DNA from: Streptomyces violaceusniger
Lineage (GTDB): Bacteria; Actinomycetota; Actinomycetes; Streptomycetales; Streptomycetaceae
DNA: 64,000 bases
Reading direction: 5' to 3'
Assembly (NCBI GenBank): GCA_005405945.1
Contig: BJHW01000001.1
Location: 1 to 64,000 of the forward strand
Positions 35,621-45,877 of the stretch are shown in pieces. Below the pieces are notes generated by a model. That model did not search any database and was not told where the DNA came from. It saw nothing but the letters and a program-made list of their open reading frames with translations. Position 1 is the stretch's first letter, and the number at the start of each line of letters is the position of its first letter. The position numbers were made by a program, and so were the translations under genes.

Positions 35621-38267
35621 TGGCAAGCACGCTGACCGGCTCACCGTCTGATATGCGGCACCTGGCCAGCGCCCTGGGAACTGCGGTCAGCTTCGTGGGG
35701 TGGGTGATGGACCAGTGGCTGTGGCTGACGCTGGCCGTACTGCTGCTGTACGGCGTGAGCGGCTGGATCGCACGGCGCCTTGCGGACCGGGCCACCAGCC
35801 GGCGCATGGCAGTCGAGCTCGTGCCATCCCGACGCTTCGATCCCTCTCCTGAGGAGATTTTCCGTTACGGAGCACAGCTGTCGCGGGCGGCGGTGGCCGG
35901 GCCATGGTGGACACCCCGGCGTGCCAAAGCCGTGCGGATTCGAATGCGCGCGGATGGCTCACGTCCGTTGTCGTACCGGGTGGAGGGTCCGGCCAGTGCG
36001 GTCCATCTGCTGCGCACGACTCCGTACGGAGCGGTGCGCTGTGAGAAGTCCGCGCCCGTTGTCCGCGACAAGCGGCGTCTGTTCACCATCAGGGCTCAGT
36101 TCGCGCTGCACGGAGGGGCCGGCGCCCGGCTCCGCGAGGTGCCGCTGGTGCCCGATCCGTTGCAGCCGCTGGTGGATGCGGTCGCCGACCTGCGCGCCGA
36201 TCTGGGGGATCTGGCCGAGGTGTGTCTGGATCTACAGCCCGCGCCTCGCTGGCAGCTCAAGACACGCCGCTGGCAGGTGATTCAGGCCGCTCGTCAAGCA
36301 GAGCGCCGCGAAGCGCGTCGAGCGACGCGATGGATGTTTCAGGACGCTCGTGAAGCTGAGGACTCTGTCGCCTACCAGTTGTCGCGTCTGCTGACGCCGC
36401 ACCGGGAGGCCCGGGAGAGCTACTTGCCACGGCGGATGGCGATGCCGCTGGCTCCGCGGCGGGTCGACCGAGAGCAGGCGCTGGGCAAGTTGACCGAGGA
36501 CGCGCATCTGGTGCGTGTCCAGCTAATGGTGCGCTGTTCCTCGAATACGGTGGGCCGGGCTGAGCGCCGGATGCGGCAGATCCACGCCGCGCTCGACGTC
36601 TTCGCCGCGCGGACACGCTTTGCCTGGATGGGCAGGCTGTGGGGACCGATCCGTGTCGGCCCGGACCGGCTGCCATGGCGCAAGGTGTTCGATCACCGGT
36701 GGCGCACCGGGCAGATGCGGCCACCGCGTACCAACTGGGTTCACTTCGAGGAACTCGCCGGGCTGCTGAAGCCTCCGACTGCGCATTGCCGGCTGCCGCT
36801 GATGCCGCACGACGTGCCCACCTTCCGGCTGGGGAACCCTGAGCTGCTGTTGCAGGGCTGGCACCGCGCCGCGGACGGCCGGTGGAGGCTGCTGGCCACC
36901 CGTGAGCAGGAGACGCTGTTCGAGGTCGCGATCGGCAAGGCCGGTGGCGGCAAGACCGAGCGCGCTCTGTGCCAGGCAGTGGGGCTGGCGCATGCCGGGC
37001 ACGGGCTGCTGTACGTGGATCCGCACGGGGACTCCTGGAGGCGGGCCGCGCCGTTCCTTGCCCATGAGGAGATCATGGGACGGATCGCGCGGATCGACTT
37101 GGCCGTCACGGGTCTGCGGGCGCGGCTGGGGTGCTGGAACCCGTTGGGCATGGATCGCGGGCAGCGGGAGCATGAGGTGGTAGCGGCCGTATCGGACGCT
37201 TACGCGTCGGCTCTGGGCTGGAACGACATCACCGCTCCCCGGGCCATCACCATCGCGACGAAAGCGGTGCAGGCCCTGGTCGCCGTCAACGAGGCCGCCT
37301 GCCGAGCGCGGATGGCCGCCTGTCAGGCGACGATCTTCCACATCAGGCCGCTGCTGACCGATCCCGTGTTCCGCGGGGCGGTCGTGGGGGCCCTCGACGA
37401 GGAGCAGGCCGCTTGGTGGCGCACATCCTTTGCCGCGATCCCTGCTGACGCGTTGCCCACGGTCCTCAATCCCCTGGACCGGCTCGCGTCCAACCCGGTC
37501 ACCCGTGCCATGCTCGGCAGTCCGGTCGGGGCCTACAACATCCGGGCCGCCATGGACCGCCGCATGGTCGTGTGGATCTGTCCGGCCGGCAACGGCCCGA
37601 CCGACCGGCTCCTGGTGGCCCTCCTCGTGCGTGACCTCCTCCGAGCCGGTCTGTCCCGACGGGACCTGGACGAACGTCAGCGGGTCCCTTTCCGGGCCTA
37701 CCTGGATGAGCTCATCTCCCTGGACGGGGCGGCGGACAGCAGCATCGCCGAGATACTCGAACAGCTGAGGAAGTTCCGAGTACGCGTCCACGGCATGACC
37801 CAGCTGCTGCAACGGCTGAGCGGCGCGGTCCGCGGCTCACTCCTGCAAAATTCCTCCACCTTGTCCACCACCACCGGATCCCTGGAGGCGATCCGGTGCA
37901 TCACCAATGAGTGGGGCGATCAAGTCGACGCCGTCGAGGTCACGGAGCTTGACCGCTATCACCACTACATCAGCCTCACCGTCGACGGGCGCCGTGTCGG
38001 TCCGCTTCAGATGCGCGGCCCGAGTTGCACGAGACCTTCCGCCGACTGGCACGTCCCCGCGATGTGCCGGCCCTGAACCGCGCCGCGGATGACATGGCAT
38101 CGGCTCGCCCCGTCGAGGAGCTGATCTCCGTCGCCAATAAGCAGAAGCAGCAGGTGCTCGACTTCCTCACCCACTCGACCCCCGCCGCAGCCACCGCTGC
38201 CTCCCATTCGTCCGGCTCCACATCTGATTCTGAAGAGCCCGGCTCATCACCTCGGAGTTTCCAATGA
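35602..38267 (+). CDS. Type IV coupling-protein-like ATPase, 888 aa after one frame repair
   Basis: GTG 35602 has GGAG 7 bases upstream; ATG 35620, overlapping the previous stop, is an alternative. A membrane segment (WLWLTLAVLLLYGVSGWIA) lies near residue 40. Walker A is IGKAGGGKTER (about 443-453), with DPHGDSWRRAAPF next and Walker B FRAYLDELISL (about 697-707). The arrangement fits TraD/VirD4-like or HerA-like DNA pumps that deliver DNA to the channel. Adding one C to CCC 38019-38021 turns the end into GPELHETFRRLARP and extends the protein to 38267, where its stop overlaps the next ATG. Confidence 0.8.
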
Positions 38268-39205
38268 CCTCATCCGCGTCTGAGCAGACTGCACGCCTCA
38301 GGGTGTCCAGGGACACCCTCGCGCACCGGACCCTCGCGGCGTTGGCCCAGCACCGCATGGTGGACACCCGTCAGTTGCAGGTCATGCTCCTGCCCGGCTC
38401 GCGTCAACGGCTGTCGGTCGCCTTGACCACACTGCGCAAGGAACGTCTGGTCGAGTGCATCACCCTGCCCGGAGCCAACCGGCTGCGTGCCTGGTATCTC
38501 ACCCGCGGCGGTGCGCGGGCCACCGAGGGCTGGCCGGAGTTGCGGGACCGGCCCCGGCATCCGATCACCGGCAAGACGGTGGCATCGCTCATCGCCGCCC
38601 ACACCCGCACAGTGGTGGACACTCACCTTGCCTTCGTCAAAGATGCCCGGGCGCGGGGAGACGGTCACGGGCCGTGGGACTGGTCGCCGGAGACCACCCA
38701 CTACCTTGCCGAGGGCGACCTACTCAAGGCCGATGCGCTCTTGCACTACGAGGCCGCCTCGCTGAACGGCGCGAGGGTTCAGCTCCAGGCTTTCGTCGAG
38801 GTCGATCGCGCAACCGGGAGCAGCGGAAAGCTCGCGAGCAAGTTGATCAAGTACGCGCGGTTCTACACCCATACCCCGCTGCCGCCCGGCCGCCGCAGTG
38901 CCGCGCATCAGCCCACCGCCGCGCCCACCTGGCAGCGCTGGTACCCGGTCTTCCCGAGGCTGCTGTTCGTGCTGTCCAATGCACGGGCCGCTTCCTATCA
39001 GCACCGGATCGAGGATCTCCAGGCCATGACCGCGGAGCATCCGCTGGTCGCCCGTATGGCGAGCAGGGTGCCGCTCGGCGCCGCGGTGCTGTCCGATCTC
39101 GAAGAGTACGGGCCCCGCGCGTCGGTGTGGACGCGCCTGGCGGGCCCTCCGGAGCGCTGGCGCACGCACGAATCCGCGGATCGGTGTGCATGGACAGACC
39201 TGTGA
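38264..39205 (+). CDS. Replication-relaxation family protein, 313 aa
   Basis: ATG 38264 overlaps the repaired coupling-protein stop. The N-terminus is a winged helix (LAHRTLAALAQHRMVDTRQL, LTTLRKERLVECITLPGA) followed by LRAWYLTRGGARATEG; the C-terminal part has LLKADALLHYEA and QLQAFVEVDRATGSSGKLA, the D-A-x-L/E-V-D pattern of the Replic_Relax family with a nuclease-like core. Members sit beside coupling ATPases on plasmids and are candidates for DNA processing at transfer. No classical relaxase is seen in the window, which makes this the best candidate. Last gene of the operon. Confidence 0.8.
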   Translation: MTSSASEQTARLRVSRDTLAHRTLAALAQHRMVDTRQLQVMLLPGSRQRLSVALTTLRKERLVECITLPGANRLRAWYLTRGGARATEGWPELRDRPRHPITGKTVASLIAAHTRTVVDTHLAFVKDARARGDGHGPWDWSPETTHYLAEGDLLKADALLHYEAASLNGARVQLQAFVEVDRATGSSGKLASKLIKYARFYTHTPLPPGRRSAAHQPTAAPTWQRWYPVFPRLLFVLSNARAASYQHRIEDLQAMTAEHPLVARMASRVPLGAAVLSDLEEYGPRASVWTRLAGPPERWRTHESADRCAWTDL

Positions 39206-39461
39206 TCCGGTCACCGATGCGGTCGCGGCGTGCTGGGTCACCCCCATCCGGGTGGTGGCTCGCCGGGCCGATCACCCGGCCGGCGACGTTCCTGTGTCAG
39301 GCGGGCGGTTCGAGCGGCACATGGTGCACCGCGCCCGCGGCCCGGATATTAACCCAAAAGACCTGTCTTGTCCGCGAGTTGGGAATCAGAGGTGTCACGA
39401 AAACCGGCGCGTCGCTTGCCCTGAGTAGCGGAGTGACCACTAGCATCACGTGCGTCACAGC

Positions 39462-39482
39462 CGAATCGCGGAATGCGATTCG
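39462..39482. promoter_or_regulatory. Inverted repeat upstream of the XRE regulator
   Basis: CGAATCGC (39462-39469) and GCGATTCG (39475-39482) are perfect inverted repeats separated by 5 bases, 59 bases before the regulator start. The 335-base gap 39206-39540 drops in G+C here and probably holds the promoter of the 39541 gene. Self-regulation through this site is plausible. An 80-codon frame starting at 39186 was judged unconvincing. Confidence 0.5.
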
Positions 39483-39540
39483 CAAATCTCGATGCGCGTG
39501 GACACGACGTGCGGGGCCGGCAGGCAGAGATAGGAGTGAC

Positions 39541-40380
39541 GTGTCCGAGAGTCCGGCGATACTGCGCAGGGTGTTAGCCAAGCACCTGCACATGCTGCGG
39601 GAGCGGGCGGGCCGTAGCTTCGCTCAGGCGGCTGGCCGGCTCGGGGTGCACCACACCACCATCCGGCGCATGGAGCAGGGGCTCGGCAGGCCCCCGCGGC
39701 CGCCGGATCTGCGGGAGCTGCTGTCGTTCTACGGCGCGGACGCGGGGGAAGTCAGCGCGCTGGTGGACCTGGCGGAGAGGGCGTCGGGCCGGAACTGGTG
39801 GGACGAGTACAGCCTGTCCGAGTCGATGGCGGACTGCGTCATGCTGGAGGGCGGTGCCGAGCGGATCAGGGCCTACGCCCCGTGGGAGGTACCGGCCCTG
39901 TTGCAGACGGAGGACTACGCCCGCGCTCTGGGCTCCGGCCCCGATCCTGACCGGTGGCTGGACCTCCTCAAGCGCCGCCAGGCCGTGCTGGACGATGACG
40001 CCGGGCCGTTGCTGTGGGCGGTGATCGACGAACCGGTACTGCACTGGCAGGTCGGAAGTCCCGGCATCATGGCCGACCAGCTCACGCATCTGCTGGAGAT
40101 GGCAGCCCGGCCACGCGTCGACCTCCGAGTGGTGCCGTTCGCCGCCGGGCCCTCGCCGGCGGCCCGAGTCGGCACCTGCGCTGTGTACCGCCTGCGTCTG
40201 CGCGAGCTGCCGGACATCGTCTGCGTGCAGCAGCTCGACGGCCTCAACTTCGTGGCCAAGCCCTCAGCCGTCACGCACTACACCGCGGTCCTGGACCAGA
40301 CCGTCGGGAAGGCCACCCGCCGCGGAAAGCAGACCTGCCTCCTGCTCGAGCGGATCCAAGACCACTGGAGAGCAGCATGA
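39541..40380 (+). CDS. XRE family regulator with DUF5753-type domain, 279 aa
   Basis: GTG 39541 has TAGGAG. The helix-turn-helix is AKHLHMLRERAGRSFAQAAG then LGVHHTTIRRMEQGLGRPPR. The remaining 200 residues match the DUF5753 sensor common in Streptomyces: YAPWEVPALLQTEDYARAL, LLWAVIDEPVLHWQVG, RPRVDLRVVPFAAGPSPAA and VCVQQLDGLNFVAKPSAVTH. Such regulators are usually paired with a small downstream gene; here the stop overlaps the start of a methyltransferase-like gene (ATGA). Confidence 0.88.
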   Translation: MSESPAILRRVLAKHLHMLRERAGRSFAQAAGRLGVHHTTIRRMEQGLGRPPRPPDLRELLSFYGADAGEVSALVDLAERASGRNWWDEYSLSESMADCVMLEGGAERIRAYAPWEVPALLQTEDYARALGSGPDPDRWLDLLKRRQAVLDDDAGPLLWAVIDEPVLHWQVGSPGIMADQLTHLLEMAARPRVDLRVVPFAAGPSPAARVGTCAVYRLRLRELPDIVCVQQLDGLNFVAKPSAVTHYTAVLDQTVGKATRRGKQTCLLLERIQDHWRAA

Positions 40381-41161
40381 TCGATGACACCGCGCACGGG
40401 GCGCGGCTGTACGCGCACTTCCTGGGGGACCAGCGCGACGACTGGCCAGGTGATCTCACCCTGGCCCAGCGAATAGAGAGGCGCGTGCCCAACGTGAGCC
40501 TCATCGCGCGCAACCAGCGGGCGTTCATCATGCGGGCGGTGGCTACTCTCGCTGGGTACGGCATCCGGCAGTTCCTCGACATCGGCTCCGGACTCGCCCA
40601 CTCGCCCAACGTCCACGAAGTGGCGCAGGCGGCCGATCCTGACTGCCGGGTGGTCTACGTCGACCAGGACGCGGTGATCACCGCGAACCAGGAGGCGTCG
40701 TTCGCCGTGGATGAGCGGGTCCGCCACCTCACCGCCGACGTCCGCGATCCCGATGCGATCCTGCAAGCCCCGGTGGTACGGGAGTTCATCGATTTCGACG
40801 AGCCGGTCGGGTTGCTGCTGGCCTCGGTCTTCCTGTTCGTCCCGGACGACGCCGACCCGGCCGGGATCATCAAACGCCTGGTCGGCGCGCTGCCGTCCGG
40901 CAGCTACGTGGCCTTCAGCCAGGGCACCTACGACTACGACGACGACCGGCGCCCTGTCCACCACCTGACGCGGATGTATGCCGAGGGCGGGGTGATCGTG
41001 ACCCCCGGGACAAGGCCACCATCGCCGGATTCCTCGACGGAGCGGGCCTGGCCGTCCTCGCCCCCGGCATCGTGGCCACCAACCGCTGGAGATCCGAGGA
41101 CCTCCGGCCGGGTGCGGAGGCCGACTCCTGCATTCACGCCGCCCTCGCGTACAAGCCGTAA
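40377..41161 (+). CDS. PF04672-type SAM-dependent methyltransferase-like protein, 261 aa after one frame repair
   Basis: IARNQRAFIMRAVATLAGYG, the SAM-binding FLDIGSGLAHSPNVHEVAQ, VVYVDQDAVITANQE and GLLLASVFLFVPDDADPAGI are typical of this Streptomyces family, often paired with an XRE/DUF5753 regulator as here. Adding one C to CCCCC 41002-41006 gives TPRDKATIAGFLDGAGLAVL and a natural end at TAA 41159-41161; without it the last 60 residues are nonsense. The biological substrate of the family is unknown. Confidence 0.85.
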
Positions 41162-41314
41162 CGGCGCCACCTCTGGCCTTCAGATTGACCGGCTCATGAC
41201 CATCATCAAGGGAAACAGCATGTTCTGCGCAGTTTTCTCCGCATTTCTTCCCAGAGCGCGGTCCGGGGTCTGCCGACTCCGTCCGCCATCACCCGCACTC
41301 GCCCAGGAGGCCCT

Positions 41315-41938
41315 GTGACAGCTCGATCATCCGCCCGGCCCACTGCCCGCCACGGCCGGAAGACTCGGATCGCACGGTACGGGGCGTTGACGATCGCGAT
41401 CGGCGTGGCGCTGTCCGTCACCTCGTGCAGTGGCGATGACAAGGAGTCGGAGGAGTCCAAGCAGTCGTCCACGCCCGCATCGACCCCCGAGTCCTCGAAG
41501 CCGTCGGCCCCCTCCGATCCCCAGGCCGCCGACAAACGCGACGTGCTCGCAGCATACCGGGACTACTGGAACGAACAGGTCAAGGCGTACTCCAAAGCGA
41601 ACATCGACGCCACTGACCTCGACAAATACGCCAGCGCCGATGCTCTGGGGCGGGCCAGGAGCGATGTGCTGAGCCTTCAGAAGGCCGGTGTCGTCGCCAA
41701 GGGCGCGCCCGTCAACGACCCCGAGGTCACCGAGCTGGACATGGACCGCAAGGTGCCGCGGGCGACCGTCACGGACTGCCTGGACGTCTCGAAGTGGACG
41801 CGTGTGAAGAAGAAGACCGGGGACACGGTTGCGTCTCCGAAAGGCCAGCTCAAGAAGTACACAGCCACCATCAAGACCGAGAAGTGGGGGAAACAGTGGA
41901 TGATCTTAAAGGTCACGCCGAAGCCGCGCTCATGCTGA
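41315..41938 (+). CDS. Lipoprotein, 207 aa
   Basis: GTG 41315 follows AGGAGG. A basic N-terminus and ALTIAIGVALSVTSC form a lipoprotein signal with lipobox VTSC (Cys about residue 38), followed by a Ser/Glu-rich spacer. The folded domain (RDVLAAYRDYWNEQVKAYSK, LGRARSDVLSLQKAG, ATVTDCLDVSKWTRV, YTATIKTEKWGKQWMILKV) resembles small secreted NTF2-like proteins of Streptomyces. It is the first gene of the pilus-associated block and overlaps the next start. Confidence 0.75.
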   Translation: MTARSSARPTARHGRKTRIARYGALTIAIGVALSVTSCSGDDKESEESKQSSTPASTPESSKPSAPSDPQAADKRDVLAAYRDYWNEQVKAYSKANIDATDLDKYASADALGRARSDVLSLQKAGVVAKGAPVNDPEVTELDMDRKVPRATVTDCLDVSKWTRVKKKTGDTVASPKGQLKKYTATIKTEKWGKQWMILKVTPKPRSC

Positions 41939-42818
41939 AACGGCGGCTGGCAGTGGCGGCCGCTGGTGGCGCCCTCATCGGGGCCGTGCTGCCCACGGCG
42001 GCGCACGCCGACAGCGGCGGCAACGGAGTATGCGGGGGCACCGACTCCTGGGTGAGCGTCTGCGCGACCGACCCCGGCTCGCCCGGCTCCGACGCGTCGC
42101 AGGCCCGGCCCGCCAAGCCCCGCAAAGGCGCCAAGGGCCAGAAGGCGAGCTTCCACTCGTGCGTGGTGAAGAAGCTCGACCCCAACCGCCGGCCGGGAGC
42201 GCGATCTGGAAAGGCCATGACCCGGGCGACGGTGCTATCTACACGCGCTCGTGCGTTTTCGACGGGGCCACTTCCGCGGTCACCGCCGGTGTGCCGCTGC
42301 CCGGCCAGACGTTCTGGTCTGCCACGCCTCCGGCCGCCGCCGGTCCGGATCCGGCCCAGCTGGCCCAGCAGGCGGTGGACAAGATGCTGCTGAAGGGGCC
42401 CGACATCGTCACCCCGGACGCGGCCGGGCGGTGGACGGTGGGCGTGCCGGTGTGGATGCACGCCGGGAAATCACCGGCGACCTACGGGCCGACCTCGGCG
42501 TCGGCGACGGCCGGGGCGGTGACGGTGACCGCCACCGCCAGGGTCTCGAGCATCAGGTGGCAGATGGGCGACGGGTCCACCGTGACCTGCACGGGGGCAG
42601 GCACGCCGTACCGGAAGGCGTACGGCAAGCGGGCCTCGCCGGACTGCGGCCACACCTATGCGCAGACCTCCGCGTCCAAGCCCGGCAAGAAGTACACGGT
42701 GACCGCGACCGCGACCTGGGCGATCGAGTGGAGTGGCGGCGGGCAGTCAGGGGAGCTCACGGAGATCCGGGAGTCCCAGGTCGAGGTGTCGGTCGGAGAG
42801 TTGCAGGCTCTCGGCTGA
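41932..42818 (+). CDS. Secreted Thr/Ala-rich surface protein, 295 aa after one frame repair
   Basis: MLKRRLAVAAAGGALIGAVL followed by PTAAHA is a clear signal peptide. A Cys/Pro/Lys-rich start (VCGGTDSWVSVC) leads, after adding one G at GGG 42195-42197 (PGSAIWKGHDPGDGAIYTRS), into a domain with VTVTATARVSSIRWQMGDGS, a Cys pair (VTCTGAG, SPDCGH) and YTVTATATWAIEWSGGG, which looks like a beta-sandwich. Similar proteins lie in actinobacterial Tad loci. Start ATG 41932 overlaps the lipoprotein stop. Confidence 0.7.
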
Positions 42819-42842
42819 GGCCGGTGTCGGAGGGACGGAGCG

Positions 42843-43520
42843 GTGAGCAAGACCAAGGAGCGCAGTACACAAGGCGCCGGGGTGCCGGCGCAGCCGAGGG
42901 GGCCGGTGGCTCCTCCGCGGGTGTCGGCTCGGCGCAGGAGACCAGGTCTGATCGCCCTGGCCGTGCTGCTGATCACGGGTGGAGGCGCGGGCGGTGCGGT
43001 GCTGCTGATGGAGAGCGGGCAGCGCACCGAGGTGGTGACCGTGGTCCGGCATGTCCCGGTGGGCCAGGTCGTCACGGACCGGGATCTGGGGAAGGCGTCG
43101 GTCGCGCTCGATCCGGTTCTGAAGGCGGTGAAGGCCGCGGACCGGGGCGATGTGGTGGGCAAGCGGGCCGCTGTGGAGCTGACGCCCGGATCGCTGCTCT
43201 CCCGTGGACAGGTGACGGCGGATTCCCTGGTGAAGGCCGGTGAGCAGGTGGTGCCGCTGGGGCTGAAGCCTGAGCAGGTCCCCGCCAGTTCTCTGGCGCC
43301 GGGCCAGCGGGTCCAGATCGTGCGCGTGCCCGGCGAGGACCAGCAGGGCAGCCAGACGCAGGCCGATCCCATCCCGGCTCATGTGGTGAAGGTCGGCGAC
43401 CCCACGCCCGGCACCGGGGCGAGCGTGGTCGACGTCGCCGCGGCGAAGGCCGAGGCGCCGCTGCTGGCTTCGTGGGCGTCCACCGGGAACATCCGGCTGC
43501 TGATCGACGGTGGTTCCTGA
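42843..43520 (+). CDS. CpaB/RcpC-like SAF-domain pilus assembly protein, 225 aa
   Basis: GTG 42843 with GGAG upstream. One membrane segment (LIALAVLLITGGGAGGAVLL, about 36-55) is followed by a SAF domain (VVTVVRHVPVGQVVTDRDLG, AAVELTPGSLLSRGQVT) and by VPLGLKPEQVPASSLAPGQR, the pattern of CpaB/RcpC proteins that line the Tad pilus pathway. Its stop overlaps the next ATG (TGATG). Confidence 0.8.
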   Translation: MSKTKERSTQGAGVPAQPRGPVAPPRVSARRRRPGLIALAVLLITGGGAGGAVLLMESGQRTEVVTVVRHVPVGQVVTDRDLGKASVALDPVLKAVKAADRGDVVGKRAAVELTPGSLLSRGQVTADSLVKAGEQVVPLGLKPEQVPASSLAPGQRVQIVRVPGEDQQGSQTQADPIPAHVVKVGDPTPGTGASVVDVAAAKAEAPLLASWASTGNIRLLIDGGS

Positions 43521-44358
43521 TGCCGGTCATCGCGCTAGCCGGGAGTTCCGGATCGCCCGGAGTGACGACGACGGCACTGGCGCTGCTGCTGTCCTGGCCG
43601 CTGGAACCGGGACGCCGGGTGGTGCTGGCCGAGTGTGACCCCGATGGCGGCAGCGTGCTGTACGGGCTGCTGCAAGGGTCGCTCGGCGACCGGTGGGGCT
43701 GAAGAACCTGTCGGTGGCCGCCCGCAAGGGCGAGATGACCGAGGCGTTCTGGCGGCAACTCGTCGACATGACCGAGGACGGCAAGACGACGCAGACCGCG
43801 GGGGATCGCCTGCTGCTGCCGGGACTCACCGATCCCGCGCAGGCGGCGGCCCTGGCACCGGCCTGGGAGCAGCTGGCCGATCTGATCGCGGGGATCGAGC
43901 GTCATGCGCAGTATCCGCATGACGTGCTCATTGACCTGGGCCGCAACGGTGCGTTCGGCCCGTCCGGGGTGCTGGCTCAGCGGGCGGATCTGCTGGTGAT
44001 GGTGGCGCGCTCCACGATGCGCTCGATTCAGTCGGCGCAGATGCGGATCGAGGCGTTGCAGGAGCGGGTCGGCGAGATCGGGCTGCTGCTGGTGGACGAG
44101 GGCCCGTACTCGGCACGGGAAGTGCAACGGCTGCTCAAGACACCGGTGTTGGCAACGTTGCCGTACCGTCCGTCGCTGGCCCGGGTGCTGTCGGACGGGG
44201 CGGAGCAGCCGTCCCGCTTCGCTCGGAGCGAGTTGATGCGGGCGGTGGAGGGGGCGACGACGCCGGTGCGGCAGCGGGCTGCGCTGCGGCGTGCCCGGCT
44301 GGCGCCGCGCGGTGGGCCGGTGCCCGGCGGAGGGGAGGTGAGGGCCGGTGCGTGGTAG
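43520..44358 (+). CDS. TadZ/MinD-like ATPase with atypical P-loop, 279 aa after one frame repair
   Basis: ATG 43520 overlaps the previous stop. The N-terminus PVIALAGSSGSPGVTTTALA is the position of the deviant Walker A of MinD/TadZ proteins, but the signature Lys is absent (SGSPGVTT). AECDPDGGSVLYGLLQGS and VLIDLGRNGAFG are the A' and Walker B regions. Adding one G to GGGG 43695-43698 gives DRWGLKNLSVAARKGE and a full-length protein. TadZ places the pilus machine in the cell and may not need strong ATPase activity. It overlaps tadA by 11 bases. Confidence 0.8.
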
Positions 44359-45877
44359 GCCCCTGCATCCCGACCCGAATGTGCGGGTGGCGCGACCGTG
44401 GAGCTCGGCCGCCGGCGACGCTGGTCCGGTGGGCTCCCCTCGGGGCCGGAGTGTGGCCACCGATGGCGCGGTGCAGCACCAGGTCCTGGGTGAGGCGGTG
44501 CCGGCGCTGGTGGTGGACCGTCAGGCGGTCGCGGCGGTCAAGGACCGTGTCGCCCGGCAGGTGACCGCGTTCCGTAAAGCCACGCCGTCGGTGAGCGCGG
44601 CCAGTGTGGAGCAGCGGGCGCGGGACTGGATCAACGAGGCGGTTGCGGAGTGGTCGGACGCTGCCGCTGCCGAGCGCGGAGTCAGTCCCACACCGGCGGA
44701 GGACGCGGCGCTGGCCCGCGCGGTGTTCGATGAGCTGTTCCGGGCGGGTCGCCTCCAGCAGCATCTGGACAACCCGCAGGTGGAGAACATTTTCATCAAC
44801 GGGAATGAGGTGTGGCTGGACCTGGCTGGAGGACGCCGGGAGCGGGTCGAGCCGGTGGCCGACTCCGAGGAGGAGCTCCTGGAGCTGCTGCGGCGGCTGG
44901 CCAGTGCCGACGACGGGCAGAGTGAGCGCACCCTGACCACGGCCAATCCGATGCTGGCGCTGCGGCTGGCGGACGGCTCGCGGCTGCAGGCCGTCACGGA
45001 GGTGAGCCCGCGGACCTATGTGACCATCCGCCGGCACCGGGTGCAGGATGCGGATCTCGGCGACATGGTGCGGTTGGGCATGGTCAGTCCCACGCTGGCG
45101 GCGTTTCTGGCGGCGTGTGTGAAGGCGGAGAAGAACGTGCTGATCGCCGGGCCGCAGGCGGCTGGGAAGACGTCCTTGATGCGGGCGATGCTCAAGGAGA
45201 TCGACCCGGACGAGCGGTTCGCGACCATCGAGACGGAATTCGAATTGTTCGCCCACGCCAACGGCTTTCACCGGCAGGTCGTGGCGATGGAGGCGCGTGA
45301 GTCCAACGGCGAGCGCGGCCCGGACGGGCGGCTGGTCGGTGAGATCACGCTGATGGACCTGATGTACCGGGCGCTGCGGATGTCGCTGTCGCGGATCGTG
45401 GTCGGCGAGGTCCGCGGCCCGGAGATCGTGGCGATGCTGCAGGCGATGACCAACGGTCAGGGCGGCAACCTGTGTACCCTGCATGCCGCGCATCCTGGAG
45501 TGGTCTTCGACCGGATCGCGGAGCTGTATCTGCTGGCGCAGGGCAACATGTCAGAGCAGCTGGCCTACCGGCAGGCCGCCAACGGCCTGGATTTCATCGT
45601 GTTCGTGCGGATGCTGGACGAGACGAAGATCGGCGGGCAGCGTCACCGGTTCGCCACCCACGTCCTGGAGGTCACCGGGACCGGCGAGTTCGGCCGCCCG
45701 GCCACCAACGCGATCTTCACCCCCGGTGAGGAGTTCGGCGAAGTCCGCGCGGTTCCGCGGATGCACCCCTCCTGCATGGGCGACCTGCGCCGCGTGGGCT
45801 TCCAGGACCACCTGCTGAACCAGGGATACGACAGCTGGGCCGGGCAGCCGCTGGCTCTGAAGGTGGCGACGCCATGA
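44348..45877 (+). CDS. tadA: Tad pilus secretion ATPase (CpaF/TadA), 509 aa
   Basis: Walker A is AGPQAAGKTSLMRAM (about 268-282), the Walker B/Glu region is RIVVGEVRGPEIVAMLQAM, and the His box is NLCTLHAAHPGVVF; TIETEFELF and the RYxTIRRH-like VTIRRHRVQDADL block complete the CpaF pattern. It drives pilus polymerisation at the inner membrane together with TadB and TadC. GTG 44348 lies within the end of the tadZ-like gene; the stop overlaps tadB (ATGA). Confidence 0.92.
   Translation: MRGRPLHPDPNVRVARPWSSAAGDAGPVGSPRGRSVATDGAVQHQVLGEAVPALVVDRQAVAAVKDRVARQVTAFRKATPSVSAASVEQRARDWINEAVAEWSDAAAAERGVSPTPAEDAALARAVFDELFRAGRLQQHLDNPQVENIFINGNEVWLDLAGGRRERVEPVADSEEELLELLRRLASADDGQSERTLTTANPMLALRLADGSRLQAVTEVSPRTYVTIRRHRVQDADLGDMVRLGMVSPTLAAFLAACVKAEKNVLIAGPQAAGKTSLMRAMLKEIDPDERFATIETEFELFAHANGFHRQVVAMEARESNGERGPDGRLVGEITLMDLMYRALRMSLSRIVVGEVRGPEIVAMLQAMTNGQGGNLCTLHAAHPGVVFDRIAELYLLAQGNMSEQLAYRQAANGLDFIVFVRMLDETKIGGQRHRFATHVLEVTGTGEFGRPATNAIFTPGEEFGEVRAVPRMHPSCMGDLRRVGFQDHLLNQGYDSWAGQPLALKVATP

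Noticed and set aside
36523..37812. Leftward 429-codon open frame opposite the coupling ATPase
   Set aside because: Shadow of a gene with clear Walker motifs; no ribosome site or recognised domain.
39186..39428. 80-codon frame overlapping the end of the Replic_Relax gene
   Set aside because: Starts at a GTG without ribosome site, loses coding-like composition after about 39340 and has no recognised product.
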